Shown here one piece after another: positions 24,325 through 35,840 of a stretch of DNA of 64,000 bases. The DNA is taken from the NCBI RefSeq assembly GCF_902167145.1, contig NC_050096.1:80038683-80102682 (forward strand), in the 5' to 3' direction. Made by a program: the position numbers and the translations under genes. Numbering within the stretch: position 1 is the stretch's first letter; every line of letters starts with the position of its first letter. Origin of the DNA: Zea mays. Taxonomy: Eukaryota > Streptophyta > Magnoliopsida > Poales > Poaceae. The notes beneath the pieces are model-generated. The model searched no databases. It was not told where the DNA came from and saw nothing but the letters and a program-made list of their open reading frames with translations.

Positions 24325-26171
24325 TGTGACACTGGTTTCTATCCACTCAGTCGTCATATGTGTGAAACTTGATCCTGACAGACATATGAGATGTATATAA
24401 ATTTATCCTTAAATCAGGGTGTGACAATAATTCATGGACCAGGCACATGCCATAATTTTTAACCCAAATTCTAACCAAACACGAAAAACACGACCTAAAG
24501 CCAAAAATCCCGACCTGACACGTCCAACAGAAAGGCACCGGCTAATCCAATCTGATATGACACTAGACAGAGTTCGAACACGGACCATACTAAATAACCC
24601 ATGATCTAACTTTTGAACATATCTATCTCAAATAAATGATGTTTTAGGTTTATACTAATTCAAACTACTTCAAATTTAACCAAAATTATTCAAAATAGCT
24701 CTATTGTTCATGATATAAAATAAGTATCATTAGATTTATCATGAAATATATTGCGCAGGGATGAACATCGACGAGCGTGAGTGATTCGACGGACAGATAA
24801 CAACGAGGTTTGGACGGGGTGCGGGCGCGTCTCCGACGAGCAGGGGAACGGGCGCGGTCGTCGGTGGACGACGAGGTACAAACTCCGGTGCGTCTCCACG
24901 GATGACGAACGGTGTGGACGAACTCCGGCGAGGCACAACGGCGAGCGGTGGTTCTGCTGCGCATGGGCAGGGGTTCTTGACGGGTTGCTGCGCGGGCTCT
25001 GGTGCGGTGGCGTTGACACTGGCGAGGTTCCGGCGACGCGGTTCGGCGTGGTTCAAAGAGCAGGACACGAATGTGAGGAGCGAGGGAGAACTTAGGGGAG
25101 GGAGGGAGGAAGCTCGACGTCTAATTTATAGGCGAGGAGAGAGAGGCGTTGGGGTCTTCATGGCTGCCATGAATGGCGTCCATCAATGGTGGGAAACGAC
25201 GGCATTCAAGCTTCATTAACGCCAAAGACGAACGGACGGCTGCGGGGTCGACGTCTTGGCTTGCTCGGACGCGGTCGGGCTCGGTCCTCGACGGCTTCGG
25301 TCGGGCGGTGTCGCGGCGCTGGGTGGCCGGTCGCGGCGTCCTGGGCGCGGGGCTTTGGTCGCTGGCGCGCAGGGGCTTCGGGTGCAGGGGCTGGGCGTCG
25401 GGGTGGCTCGGGGTCGCTTCAGGCGGCGCTCGGCTCCATGGGCGCGGTCGGTGCGGCTGGCCGGGGTCGCGTGCTCGGTCCTCGGCGCGTCACGGTGGGG
25501 CGCGGCCTGGCAGGGGCGCTCGGCCGGCGTCGAACGCGCAGGGCCGGGGCGCGGCAGGGAGAGAGGAGGTGGCCGGGTGGGGCCGCTTGGAAGTGAGAGA
25601 AAAGGGAGGGAGGTGGAGAGAGAGGTGAGCGGTAGAGAGAGACACGAGGGGGAAGGAGAGCCAGGGCGGCGGCGGCAACAGGGAAAATTACGGCTAGCTG
25701 AAGCTCCTGTCGGCGGCTGGGAGAAGAAAGAAAGGGAGAAGAGAGAGGGGGCCCGGGTGGGGCCCGCCCGTCAGTGAGAGGAAGGGGAGGGAATAGGTGG
25801 CGGCGGCGCTGTTGGGCCAAATGGGCCGAATTCGGCCGCGACGGCTAGGGTTTCGTTTTTTTTCTTTTCTTTTTTTTCTTTCTTTTCTTTTCTATTTAAA
25901 ATATAAATAACTATATTTTTAAATAATTCAAAAAAATCATAATAATTCATATAACTAAAATATTTATTTTTGGACCAATAATTATATTATTATTTTACTA
26001 GGATTTTCATTTAACAAGAAATGCTATTAAATATCCGAAAATCAATCATGCGCAATCAAAAATTATTCCAAAGGCAAATAAATAACGAACACTTCAGAGA
26101 AAATTAATTACCATAAATATCATTATTAACTAAATGTATTATTTTTATTTAATGATTTTCATAGTGTCACA
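24325..26171. repeat. LTR-like block (possible diverged solo LTR)
   Basis: It begins TGTGACAC and ends GTGTCACA, with no internal gene. The layout resembles the Tekay-like LTR: an AT-rich start, a strongly GC-rich middle (about 24780-25850), GGGCC motifs, then a long T/CT-rich stretch and an AT-rich end. The two flanking pentamers (AAGAT and GAGGT) do not match, so a clean solo LTR is not proven. Long open frames in the GC-rich part have no recognised domain. Confidence 0.4.
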
Positions 26172-26333
26172 GAGGTGTGACCCAATCAAGAGAACAAGGC
26201 CCATCCCAGGTCTTCCTCTTGTACTTGTACCCTTGAGCGTGGAGACGAGAACTCTGAACCGTGCCAATGGGTGACTGAGACTGCGAGGCGAGCAAGTTGC
26301 TTGAAATCTGGATTCAATTATACTTACTAATAA

Positions 26334-26696
26334 CTAGCATATAGCTCGTGTTAACGCTGTGATCCCGAGAACAGATAGAATCGACAGCGACATCGACATT
26401 AGGCGAGAGGTTGACACTGACGGCAACACGAGTGAGGGAGAGGAGCGGCGATGACGCGAAGGGAGAGGGAGGAGGGTGAGAACGGTAGGGGAGCGATGAA
26501 TAATATTGTTCATTGAATTTGAATGGTTAAGAGAGAGATGATTATCCAGCGATATGAACCGTTGGTTTTAATGGTATGTTATGTTTGAGTGTAATTTATT
26601 TGGTGAATTTTGTGAATGTTACGAGTGTGAGAGTAATTTAGTTAAATGTATTTTATAAAATTTAAACTGATGAATTATACCGTGGTATAGTATAGA
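26334..26696 (-). mobile_element. small Helitron-like element
   Basis: On the minus strand it starts TCTATACTATACC and ends in CTAG, preceded by a CACGAG-type 3' segment. It is flanked by A on one side and T on the other, as expected for insertion between A and T. It is 363 bp and non-coding, about 530 bp upstream of the dioxygenase start codon. Short motif evidence only. Confidence 0.4.
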
Positions 26697-27144
26697 TATA
26701 TCCGTCACGGCGGTGGTAACACAAAATTACAGCAAACGCCTCGTTGGTCATGTGTGTTGTAATGTACTTTCCAACGGAAGGCAGTTCAAAAAATTTACGT
26801 AGTTAGGAAGCATAATTCGGGTGTTCCCCGTCCTAATGATTCCTGAACTTGAAAGGAACCGAAAGTCTTATGGTATATAGCACCAATCTTGCTTTAACTC
26901 CATGAGCACCTGAAAAAGTGCACACTTTGTCCTGTCTCCGCTAAGCTTTCATGTAGATAACATTGCGATGTCTCCACATCATGAACTCATGGCTTCTGTT
27001 CCACCAACCAAACGTGTTGTCGCCTTCCGTGGTGTGTTAGGACTTAGGTCGGGCCGGCAGACCACTCACCTATGCGCCATGGCTCGAGTGATATGATGTG
27101 TTAGGTAAGGCGATGGAACCCGGCAACAACCGCCAGAAAACAGT

Positions 27145-27151
27145 TATAAAT
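27145..27151 (+). promoter_or_regulatory. TATA box of the dioxygenase gene
   Basis: TATAAAT lies 74-80 bp upstream of the start codon at 27225, so transcription would start near 27175 with a short leader of about 50 nt. 26697-27144 holds no other recognised element. Confidence 0.6.
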
Positions 27152-27224
27152 CAGGAGCAGATCAATCATCTCAGTACAAGGAGTCGCTGGAGTTAGGAGG
27201 TGCAGTTATAGCAGACGCAGAGCA

Positions 27225-28534
27225 ATGGAGGCCGCCGAGGCTCCTAACTATGACAGTATTGTCAACAGGGATGAGATCACCGACGCTGCAGCTGCAGCGT
27301 TCGCCAACCCGGAGCAGGTCCCGGAGAAGTACGTCCGGACGGAGGAGGTCCTTGACGGCGTCGTCGTCGGCGCGGACGAGAGCTACGAGCTGCCGGTCGT
27401 CGACATGGCCAGGCTCCTCGACCCGGAGCTGGCGCCGTCGGAGGTCGCCAAGCTCGGCGACGCCTGCCGAAACTGGGGTTTCTTTCAGGTCGTCCCGTGG
27501 CCCGCCCGGATTCCTTCAGTTCTAAACTTCTAGTAGCCAGCTGCTAGTATCTGTTTAGAATCGATTAATTAATCACATTTGTCCCGTCTGCATGCATGTC
27601 TACAGCTGACAAACCATGGAGTGGACGAAGCGGTGGTGCAGCGGATGAAAGACGCCACGGTGCAGTTCTTCAGCTCCCCGCTGGACAGCAAGGCCAAGGT
27701 GGCGGTCCGAGGGAACGGCTTCGAAGGATTCGGGCACCACTACAGCAGAGCGTCCAGCGGCAAGCTGGACTGGGCAGAGAGCATGATTCTCATCACGCAG
27801 CCAGTCAAGGACAGGAACATGGAGATGTGGCCTACAAATCCACCCACGTTCAGGTCTGCAGTACGCATATCCTGGCCTCTCTCTGTCTCTACTAGTCAAT
27901 CATCTGACACGTACGTACGTCTCCCATGCACGCACGCACGCACGGACTCTGTTTGTTAATCAGGGACGCGCTCGACGTCTACTCGGTAGAGATGATCGGC
28001 CTCGCAATGCGGCTCCTGGGGTTCATGGCGGCCGACCTCGGGGTGGAGCCGGAGGCGCTGCAGGACGCCTTCACGGGGAAGCGGCAGAGCATGGCGGTCC
28101 ACCACTACCCGCCCTGCCGCCAGCGGGAGAAGGTGATGGGCATCACGCCGCACACGGACGGGCTGGGCCTCACGCTGCTGCTGCACGTGGACGACACGCC
28201 CGGCCTGCAGATCCGCAGGGGCGGCAGGTGGTTCCCCGTGCGCCCGCTGCCGGGCGCCTTCGTCGTCAACGTCGCCGACATCCTGGACGTGCTCACCAAC
28301 GGCGCCTACGCCAGCGTCGAGCACCGAGTGCTCCCGGACGCCGAGAGGGCTCGGACCACCGTCGTCGTGTTCCAGGAGGCGTCCGTCGGGGGCCTGGTGG
28401 CGCCGCTGCCGGGGCTCCTCGACCAGCAGGGCGCGCGCGCGCGCTACAGGTCCATTGAGATCGAGGAGTACATCAAGGGCAACTTCAACGCGCTGGAGCA
28501 AGGGACACGGTTCATCCAGAGCCTCAGGATATAG
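27225..28534 (+). CDS. 2-oxoglutarate/Fe(II)-dependent dioxygenase (SRG1-like)
   Basis: Three exons, 27225-27488, 27606-27853 and 27964-28534, with GT-AG introns, give a 360-residue protein, the usual length. The N-terminal DIOX_N part has ELPVVDMARLL and GFFQLTNHGV across the first junction. The C-terminal 2OG-Fe(II) oxygenase domain has the iron ligands in HTDGLG (His and Asp) and SVEHR (second His). The 2-oxoglutarate site, usually R-x-S, reads R-T-T here. VHHYPPC is the usual block ahead of the domain. Such soluble enzymes hydroxylate or desaturate small molecules; this one resembles the SRG1/codeine-demethylase-like branch, substrate unknown. Coding sequence is very GC-rich, as in grass genes. 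It looks intact. A Helitron candidate begins about 130 bp after the stop. Confidence 0.92.
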
Positions 28535-28744
28535 CTATCTAGTTGCTCCTTCCATCAAAAAATAATTACCCAACATATCGATAAATCAATCAATCTCAAT
28601 CTTCACCAATCATATCCATACCTTCCGTATCTAATATTAAAGAGAGTGTTAATTTCTTCCTCCAATCTCTATACTACTTCTTAAGACGTTATTGTAGGCG
28701 TCCACAGATTATTTTGGTCCGATCCCTCTGCCCACCCACCTCCC

Positions 28745-29110
28745 CCTCTGCTCCCCGCCATCAACGCGACGCCGATCCGCCATCAACACCGATCCAGGGC
28801 CGCCCCACCCACCACCCTCCTCGATCCGCCTTCAACGTGTCGCGGATCCCCCACCCTCCTCGATCTTTGCTCCTCGCCATCAACGCGACGCCGAGGGTGC
28901 TCGCCCAGATGGTGCTCGCCCGAATGGTGCGCCCGCCCCGCTCACCTTCCATCGACGGGGCCACCCCACCCACCGCCCTCCTCGATCCACCATCAACTGT
29001 CGTGGATCCCCCACCCTCCTCGATCTCTCCTCCCTGCCATCAACGCGACACCGATGGTGCTCGCCCGGATGTTGCACCCGCCCTGCTCACCTTCCATCGA
29101 CGGGCGCTCA
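28745..29110. repeat. GC-rich degenerate tandem repeat
   Basis: CATCAACGCGAC(G/A)CCGA recurs at about 28759, 28878 and 29038, together with CCCACCCTCCTCGATC and CTCACCTTCCATCGACGG. Long open frames here are repeat-driven and not taken as genes. 29111-30487 shows no recognised feature. Confidence 0.6.
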
Positions 29111-30487
29111 ACCCAGATCCCCTTCCACCGATCTCATGCTCACCTTCCACGTTCGCAGCCGCCCCGCTCCCCTTCCGTGCTCATTCTCACGCCCCGCTCT
29201 ATCGATGGAAGTGCTGATGGTCCGCGGCCGCCCTCGCAATCAACCCCATGGTGGATGGAATCCCCTTCCACTGACGGCGCTCACCTTCCAATGACGAATC
29301 GGATCTTCCTCGGCGTCCTCTCCCTACCTACAGCTATATGAGCGCCCCTCTGGTCGCCATGGAGCTCGCGGCCCGGACCTCCAGCCACCGCGCCTCCCAT
29401 CGACGACCGTCAAGCGCCACATTGGGCGCTCCTCCCCAACCCTGCCGTCCGCGGACTCCGATGACAAGGGACCCCTGCACGACCATGGATCTCCCCCCTG
29501 ACCACCGTTCTTGGGTATGTGGCCTCGACCCCCCAACTAATCTAATTCAATGGGTGTGGTAGGATGTGTGGATTGTTGTATAATAATCTGCTGCATTGGA
29601 TTATATAGTTGTATCTTTCATTTTATAATTGGATTTGTATCATACGCCTACAGGCTGGTTATGTCCAAGTCATTTGTGAATGTGGAATTGGTAATGTTTC
29701 TTAAGCACTCATTTTATGCTTCCAGAGAGTTCTCCTTTAAACAAAGACATATAGATTTCCAATAATTTTATACCATCCATGTATGAACCTCTTACCCCCC
29801 TAACATAACTCTAGATGTTCCAAGAATTCTATACCATCAGCGCATGGACCTGATACCCCCAACATAACTTCAGAGTTTCAGAGAACATAATACAATAGCT
29901 TAGGATACAAGATGATTTTGATGCCTACATTACCAACATGGCCTAAACAGGGACCAACAGATCTAGGGTTTCAGCTATCTGCCGCCGTCATGAGTGCCTC
30001 CATGGTGGTTAGGTTAACCCTATGCTTTTATGTGGAGAGGTATACTTAGAAGAATAATACTTGAATTAAGATTTATATTTGATGCAATAGTATTTTTGTT
30101 AAGTGACTACGTTTTATTTCTTCCAATGAGTAACATTTTTTATCGAACACGCAAGAGAGTTGTGTATCATTATATTAAGAAAAAAAAAAGAAAATACAAA
30201 ATCAAATACAAACAAAGTGAAAAGACCCCAAAGCCTCCACATCACACGCAGCTGCGTAACATTTTCATTGAGGACAAACTCTGGAAATTCATTTTTTGGC
30301 AGTATAAAAACCTCAATGGTCAATGCAAACATAGGTTCCCTATAGGTACTAGGTACAAATCAGTCAGGTTTTCTCTGCTAAAAGTTTTCCTTTTATTTGC
30401 ACACCTTGGTCACGTCCGTTTGATATGTATAACCTAGAAGCAAATGCTCCTTTCAGATTTGTTCGGTAATTTGTCTCATCCTTGCAG

Positions 30488-31966
30488 ATGCTTGACATCA
30501 CTTTGCCTCACTTGTTTGGAGGTTGGCATGTGGTGGACAGGCGACGAGCGTTCTTTGGTAGCCGCTCTGGTAGAATAGCAAGGTAATCTCAACGCATCTT
30601 CCTCGGATCCGTTTGGCTTTCTACTCCCCGTTTTGTCTCAGCGGTGAATGTTTTTGGGTCATGTAGCTATCAGTGGTACTCTGTTTGTTTGGATCAGAGG
30701 AAGCTCGCGCAGAGGTCGGAAAGGGTGAAGTCTGTGGATCTGCATACGACATAGCTATGGTGAGTGGTTGGTTTTATGTACTAAAATGCTATAGGAATTG
30801 GACGAGAAAGAAAGTGGTTGAGCAAGAACATGAACTATATTTTAAACCTCAAGTAAATCCATATAATTGAAAGTCTGAATTTATTGTCTTAATGCTATGG
30901 GATAATCCCTTAGTAGTAGATGATATTATTTACTGCCACTTTTCAGACTGCCTCATGATTACTGCTATAATTTAATTTGAAAAGCCTTCTCTGCAAATAG
31001 CTGCTCTTAAGATGTTAGTAGTCCCCTTATACCCACTAAGTAAGGCTCCAATTTGCTTTTGTCGACACCAGTTACATTCTAGCAATCATGTCCTATCATC
31101 CACAATGTGTTAGTGTCTGAAACTCGCAACCAAATTCTGGAATTAATGTTTGGTAGCACCAATAAGGTTGTCCAAATATGTGACAATTTTCTGTCATTTA
31201 CAACCTCTTTGCTTATTTAAGAATCTATCCGACAATGAGCAGCCTCTTAACTGATTTATGAACCTATTGGACAATTAACAACATAAAATAACCTTCAAGA
31301 TAAATATTTCATTGTATTAATGTTATGCTTGATGGTTTTGCATCGTATTTATGATATCAATAGTGTTTACAAATTTATGTCCCTTTTTGTCTGTCTGCAT
31401 ATGGTGGTTACAAAGCTCCTATTGTCAACTGCCCCATTAGTTATACAAATCTAACATACTGATTGTACTTCCTCTGCTTATTTCCTTATATTGTCTTCTA
31501 TATACAGGGGAAACAATGGATGGATAGATCATCAAGGTTCATGTCTTCAGCTCTGAATCTTGGTATGAAACGTCTAGGTATTCATCAATAAAGTTTGTAT
31601 GAGTTAATCTTGTTTAAAGGTTTTCACATCTTGGGTGGAGTTAAACATCTTCTTTTCCTCACTTCACTTAAACTTCAGGAAAGTGGCAGCAAGATTATAA
31701 TGATGTAGCATATCTTGGTGAATCCCCGAGTGAAGCAAGTGACTTCATCGAGCTAGCGCAGCTACCAGGTGGTGAAAACACATGTCGTAAGATTTTTTTA
31801 GATGAGCAGGCAAAAATGCCTAGGAAGCATTTCAGGTGCGAAGGCTGAAGATGCTAGATGTAGAAAGAGGGAAGACGTGGAGACTGCTACTAAAAAGAGT
31901 GAAGAATCGGATACTGAATCTGAAAAGGAAGAACAAACACGGACTGAATCAAGCACAATTGAATAG
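30488..31966 (+). pseudogene. captured multi-exon gene fragment(s), unidentified
   Basis: Exon-like blocks bounded by AG and GT: 30488-30582 (reads LPHLFGGWHVVDRRRAFFG), 30674-30759, 31508-31562 (GKQWMDRSSRFMSSALNL) and 31679-31835 (KWQQDYNDVAYLGESPSEAS). The last two join in phase across their intron, which supports a real gene origin. An acidic tail (about 31838-31966, ending TESSTIE and a stop) follows in another frame. The first two blocks do not join in phase without a stop, so the whole is not a working gene. I do not recognise the parent gene or genes. Position inside a Helitron explains the capture. Confidence 0.55.
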
Positions 31967-32007
31967 AAAAACTTTCCTGGAGAAGAGAATGTCCCAGCAT
32001 ATTATGC

Positions 32008-32085
32008 GGGTAAGGCTTGGTGCTTAAATATACCCTTTCCTAGACCCCGCACAGTGCGGGAAGCCTACGACTACGCCCTTGCAGA
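32008..32085 (+). mobile_element. SINE 3' remnant (Angio-domain-like)
   Basis: GGGTAAGGCTTGG, then CCTAGACCCCGCAC and GTGCGGGAAGCC, ending near CGCCCTT, match what I recall of the conserved 3' Angio-domain of plant tRNA-derived SINEs. No tRNA-like head was found upstream. Confidence 0.45.
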
Positions 32086-32150
32086 ATCAAAACAATAGCT
32101 TAATAATCAGATTACTAGGTATATACATGTACGTTGTACGGAATCAATAT

Positions 32151-32700
32151 AATAAAATACATTGATATGCAAAAATATTAATTGTTATTCTATACTTTTG
32201 TTAGCATCACTAAAACTGTATCTTTACATACCAAGATATATAAGATTGTACCCGTACAGTGCTATGACTATCCTCATATACAAACATATAGTTTTTTCTG
32301 TAAACTAAATTGTTCAAAAGGAATCAAAGTTATATGATATGCCCAATTTAGTATTTACATGATTGACAAAGATGGCATAATTAGATAAGGGCATGAACAC
32401 ATAGAAAGTTTTTCCAGTTATATTTACCCATCCTCAAGAATTTAAAACAACAAACATTTAAAACAACAAACATGTCAGATAGGAAGCAAAAAAAAAAGAA
32501 ACTATCAACATACTCACTGTCAAGAAAAAATCGTAGAAACCAGTAGGCATTGATTGTGTCGCACGCACAAAGAAATCTAAATCCTAGCAACGCACGAGTA
32601 CCTTACTATATCTTTTAAGGTAGGTAAACATATACTTTTAGTTATGCTAACAAAAGTATAGAATAAAAATTAGTGTTTTGCATATTAATGTACTTTATCA
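32151..32700. repeat. inverted repeat with roughly 110-bp arms
   Basis: The arm at about 32151-32265 matches the reverse complement of about 32590-32700. Both contain ATTCTATACTTTTGTTAGCAT, with imperfect identity over about 100 bp. The 325-bp spacer is AT-rich and non-coding. 32701-33500 shows no gene. Confidence 0.7.
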
Positions 32701-33644
32701 TATTAATTTTGTAGCAACACATGGTATATACCTATGTAAGTATTAAAGTTAGTACGACAAAACATACCCGAGCACAAAGTCTGCAAACAAGTTGCTGCAT
32801 CACATACACCATCTTGTTTGATGTTTGTATCCTTGTTCGGACGTCTTCTGTAGGTGAAGACATAATTGTAAAAGAAGTTCACATATGAATGTCTGGCAAA
32901 GCCTTGTAGTGAGTTCTCTCTGTATTCTAAAATGTTATGGGTTTCAACACTCATTGTGCAGCTTGTCATTCATTATGTGCATTGTCAGTGTATTTTGAAA
33001 ATGTAATGAGCTATTTCTGTTGTGCTCTGAAATTTTGTGTACATTGTGGGTAATCCACGTTCATGACTGAGTTCATTTCACTTGTACCACAGTCCACATG
33101 TAATTACCTTGCTCTTTGCTTTGTCCTTTGAATGGGGTAAAGCCGGATCTGATAATAGAATACATAGCCTGTTTGAGAGAGCCCTAGCTGATGATAAGTT
33201 GTAGAAGTTTGTCCTGTTGTGGCACTGTTATCTAGCCTGAGGCAGAAATAACCTATAACTCTTTTGCAGCACGACGTGCGTTCTTTAGAGCTATACATGT
33301 CTATCCATGGTATAATGCTGACATGTTTGATGATAGTGTGGTTTTGTCTCCCTTGCATTGCAGCCTTCTATTTAACGTTGTTCTATTATCAATTGAATAA
33401 AAAACAAGTTATTTGTTGAAATGACATATGATCTACAATTTCTCCTGATACCGGACCATGAAGAAGTTAATACTGTTAGATGGAGATATTTTCATTTCAG
33501 ATACTGTTGCAACGCACGGGTATTATCCTAGTGTCTTTATTACATTGGACATGACATGTTCCGCATTCTCATTTAACTACTCGAAGCTGCAAAATCTTTA
33601 TTACGCTATAGGATATATCAGCCGCTCGAGTCCGTTCACATTTA

Positions 33645-33780
33645 GGCCTTATTCGGTTATTCCCATTATACATAGATTGAGTGAGATTGAAAAAAAATAG
33701 AAGAACTTCGACTTGCTTGGGATTTAAACTGACCTAATCCCACTCAATCCACATATATTGAGAGCTAACCGAACAAGCCC
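33645..33780. mobile_element. Tourist-like MITE
   Basis: A 136-bp element with ends GGCCTTATTCGGTTA and TAACCGAACAAGCCC. It is preceded by TTA, but the right-hand duplication is not preserved. It is the reverse-orientation relative of the MITE at 48258-48394. Right after it (33787-34012) a possible further MITE has TGATTGGTTG and its inverse at its ends. Confidence 0.7.
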
Positions 33781-34015
33781 TCGGTGTGATTGGTTGGCTG
33801 CACACATCTATCCAGACACTCTAGGTGCATTGACCAAGGGACAACTCATGTTTGCTTGCCTGCGCATACGACGCCAAACCTACACCCGCAGCTGCAGCGT
33901 TTACCAAAATCACCTCTCCGGGCTGCATACACAGATACGCACGATCGTTTCATTTCCAGCGAGCCATGCTCACACGACTCAGTCCACACTCGGCCACTCA
34001 ACCAATCATGTTGAT

Positions 34016-35811
34016 TAGGGATGACAATGATACCCCAAAACCCGATATCCAATGGGTAAAAACTTTATTAGGCATGGGTATGACAAATTTTGATGCACAT
34101 GGATATTTTATTGGATCCTTTGTTATACCAACGGGTATAGTGGGCATGAGTATGTTCTTGAAAGGGAAATAGGGTCAAACCTTTTCCTAAATGATTTTGG
34201 TGGTTGAATTGCCCAACACAAATAATTGGACTAACTAGTTTGCTATAGATTACATGTTCTATAGGTGCCAAAGGTTCAACACAAACCAATAAAAAGTTAA
34301 AGTTAGGGTTCAAAAAGAAAGGAGCAAAACCAACCGAAGGCTGCCCTGGTCTGGCGCACCCAGGGAGATCAACTCTGAACTGCTCAGCTTCGAGTTTTTG
34401 GAGAGCCAATCCGCTATAATCCACCGGACTGTCCGGTGTAGCACCGGACTGTCCGGTGTGCCATGCGGAGCAACGGCTACTGCGGCAACGATCGTCTGCA
34501 AAAGTGAACAGTGAACGTGAACAGTGCGCGCAGAGTCAGAGCAGCGCCAGAAGGCGCACCGGACAGTGAACAGTGACTGTCTGGTGCGACACCGGACTGT
34601 TCGGTGCCCCAATCTGTCAGAGCTCCAACGGTCAAAACCGTCAGAACCCTAACGGTTGGGTGACGTGGCTGGTGCACCGGACAGTGTCCGGTGGCGCACC
34701 GGACTGTCCGGTGCGCCCATCGACAGACAGCCTCCCCAACGACCATTTTGGTGGTTGGAGCTATAAATACCCCCCAACCACCACACTTCAAGGCATCCAA
34801 GTTTTCAGCCATTGCATTCAATACAAGAGCTATAGACTTCACTCCAAGACACAAACAAAAGATCAAATCCTCTCCCAAGTCCAAGATCACTCCAAACAAT
34901 TAGTGACTAGTGAGAGAGAGAGATATTTGTGTTTATTTGAGTTCTTGTCGCTTGGATCGCTTTTCTTCTTCCCCATTCTTGTTCTCAACACCTTTGTAAT
35001 CAAGCAAGAGACACCAAGTTGTGGTGGTCCTTATAAGGGGTCTGAGTGACCCGTTGATTAAGGAGAAAAGCTCACTCGGTCTAGGTGACCGTTTGAGAGA
35101 GGGAAAGGGTTGAAAGAGACCCGGTCTTTGTGACCACCTCAACGGGGAGTAGGTTTGCAAGAACCGAACCTCGGTAAAACAAATCACCGTGTCATCCGCT
35201 TTCATTTGCTTGTGATTTGTTTTCGCCCTCTCTAACGGACTCAGTTTTATTTCTAACGCTAACCCGGCTTGTAGTTGTGCTTAAAGTTTATAAATTTAAG
35301 ATTTTCCTATTCACCCCCCTCTAGGCGACTTTCAGTTCTCTCTTGCGGTTTTGCCCTATACTCGCTACCCAATAAAAAACCCGTTAACATATGACATGTG
35401 GGTTTAGCTTAAAGGTCTTGTTCTCTCATGCACGGGCTTGTGTGGTGTTGTTATTTAATTAACGCTAAATGTTGCTGAATATTGTTGACCTTGTGATGAA
35501 ATTATGTTGGGTTCGATGAATTTGTCTTGCTGGCATAAAGATAATATATTATTTTAGCATCTTTCAATATTGATGAGGTATATGGTTTCAACATTTTGTA
35601 TTTGCTACTTATTTTAGTGATTCAAATGATCATGTCTATTGTAATGTTAGTGGGAATTGGTACCCGATAGGTACCCGCTACCCGTGGTGGGTATGTATAT
35701 GATGTAATCTTGTATCAATGGTGGATAGTGGGTAGAGTATAGAGCTTTTTTCTTTAGTGGGTATAGTATGGCTTTGTGTACCCATTAGGTACATTACCAC
35801 TAATATCCCTA
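34016..35811. mobile_element. hAT-like element interrupted by a solo LTR
   Basis: It starts TAGGGATGACAATG and ends ATATCCCTA, with GGGTACCCGC-type subterminal motifs on both sides, like the small hAT elements at 7336 and 42934. Without the inserted LTR it would be about 615 bp. The flanking octamers do not match, so its target duplication is lost or the right end is altered. Confidence 0.5.
34159..35334 (+). repeat. solo LTR, Opie/Ji-like copia
   Basis: A 1176-bp LTR from TGAAAGGGAAATAGGG to GGCGACTTTCA, flanked by the perfect duplication GTTCT at 34154-34158 and 35335-35339, with no internal element sequence. A TATA box (TATAAAT) lies at 34762-34768. The CCGGACagTCCGG palindrome cluster lies upstream of it. 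It arose by recombination between the two LTRs of an inserted copia element. Confidence 0.93.
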
Positions 35812-35840
35812 GTGGCCTAGTTCACACCACGGCGATCGTC

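Larger units (their letters stand above)
28666..33531 (+). mobile_element. Helitron with captured gene fragments
   Basis: The 5' end reads TCTCTATACTACTTCTTAAG after an A, and the 3' end GTTGCAACGCACGGG...CTAG before a T, both typical of maize Helitrons inserted between A and T. An alternative start is TCTAATATTAAAG at 28630. The element is about 4.87 kb, codes for no RepHel, and contains GC-rich degenerate repeats, captured exons with introns, a SINE-like tail and a diverged inverted repeat. End motifs are short, so exact boundaries are tentative. Confidence 0.65.

Noticed and set aside
24701..25820. Many long open frames on both strands
   Set aside because: GC-rich, Arg/Gly-rich translations without domains, inside an LTR-like block; no splice or start context supports a gene.
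28714..29562. Pro/Ser-rich open frames of up to 167 codons
   Set aside because: Produced by a GC-rich degenerate tandem repeat inside the Helitron; no recognised protein.
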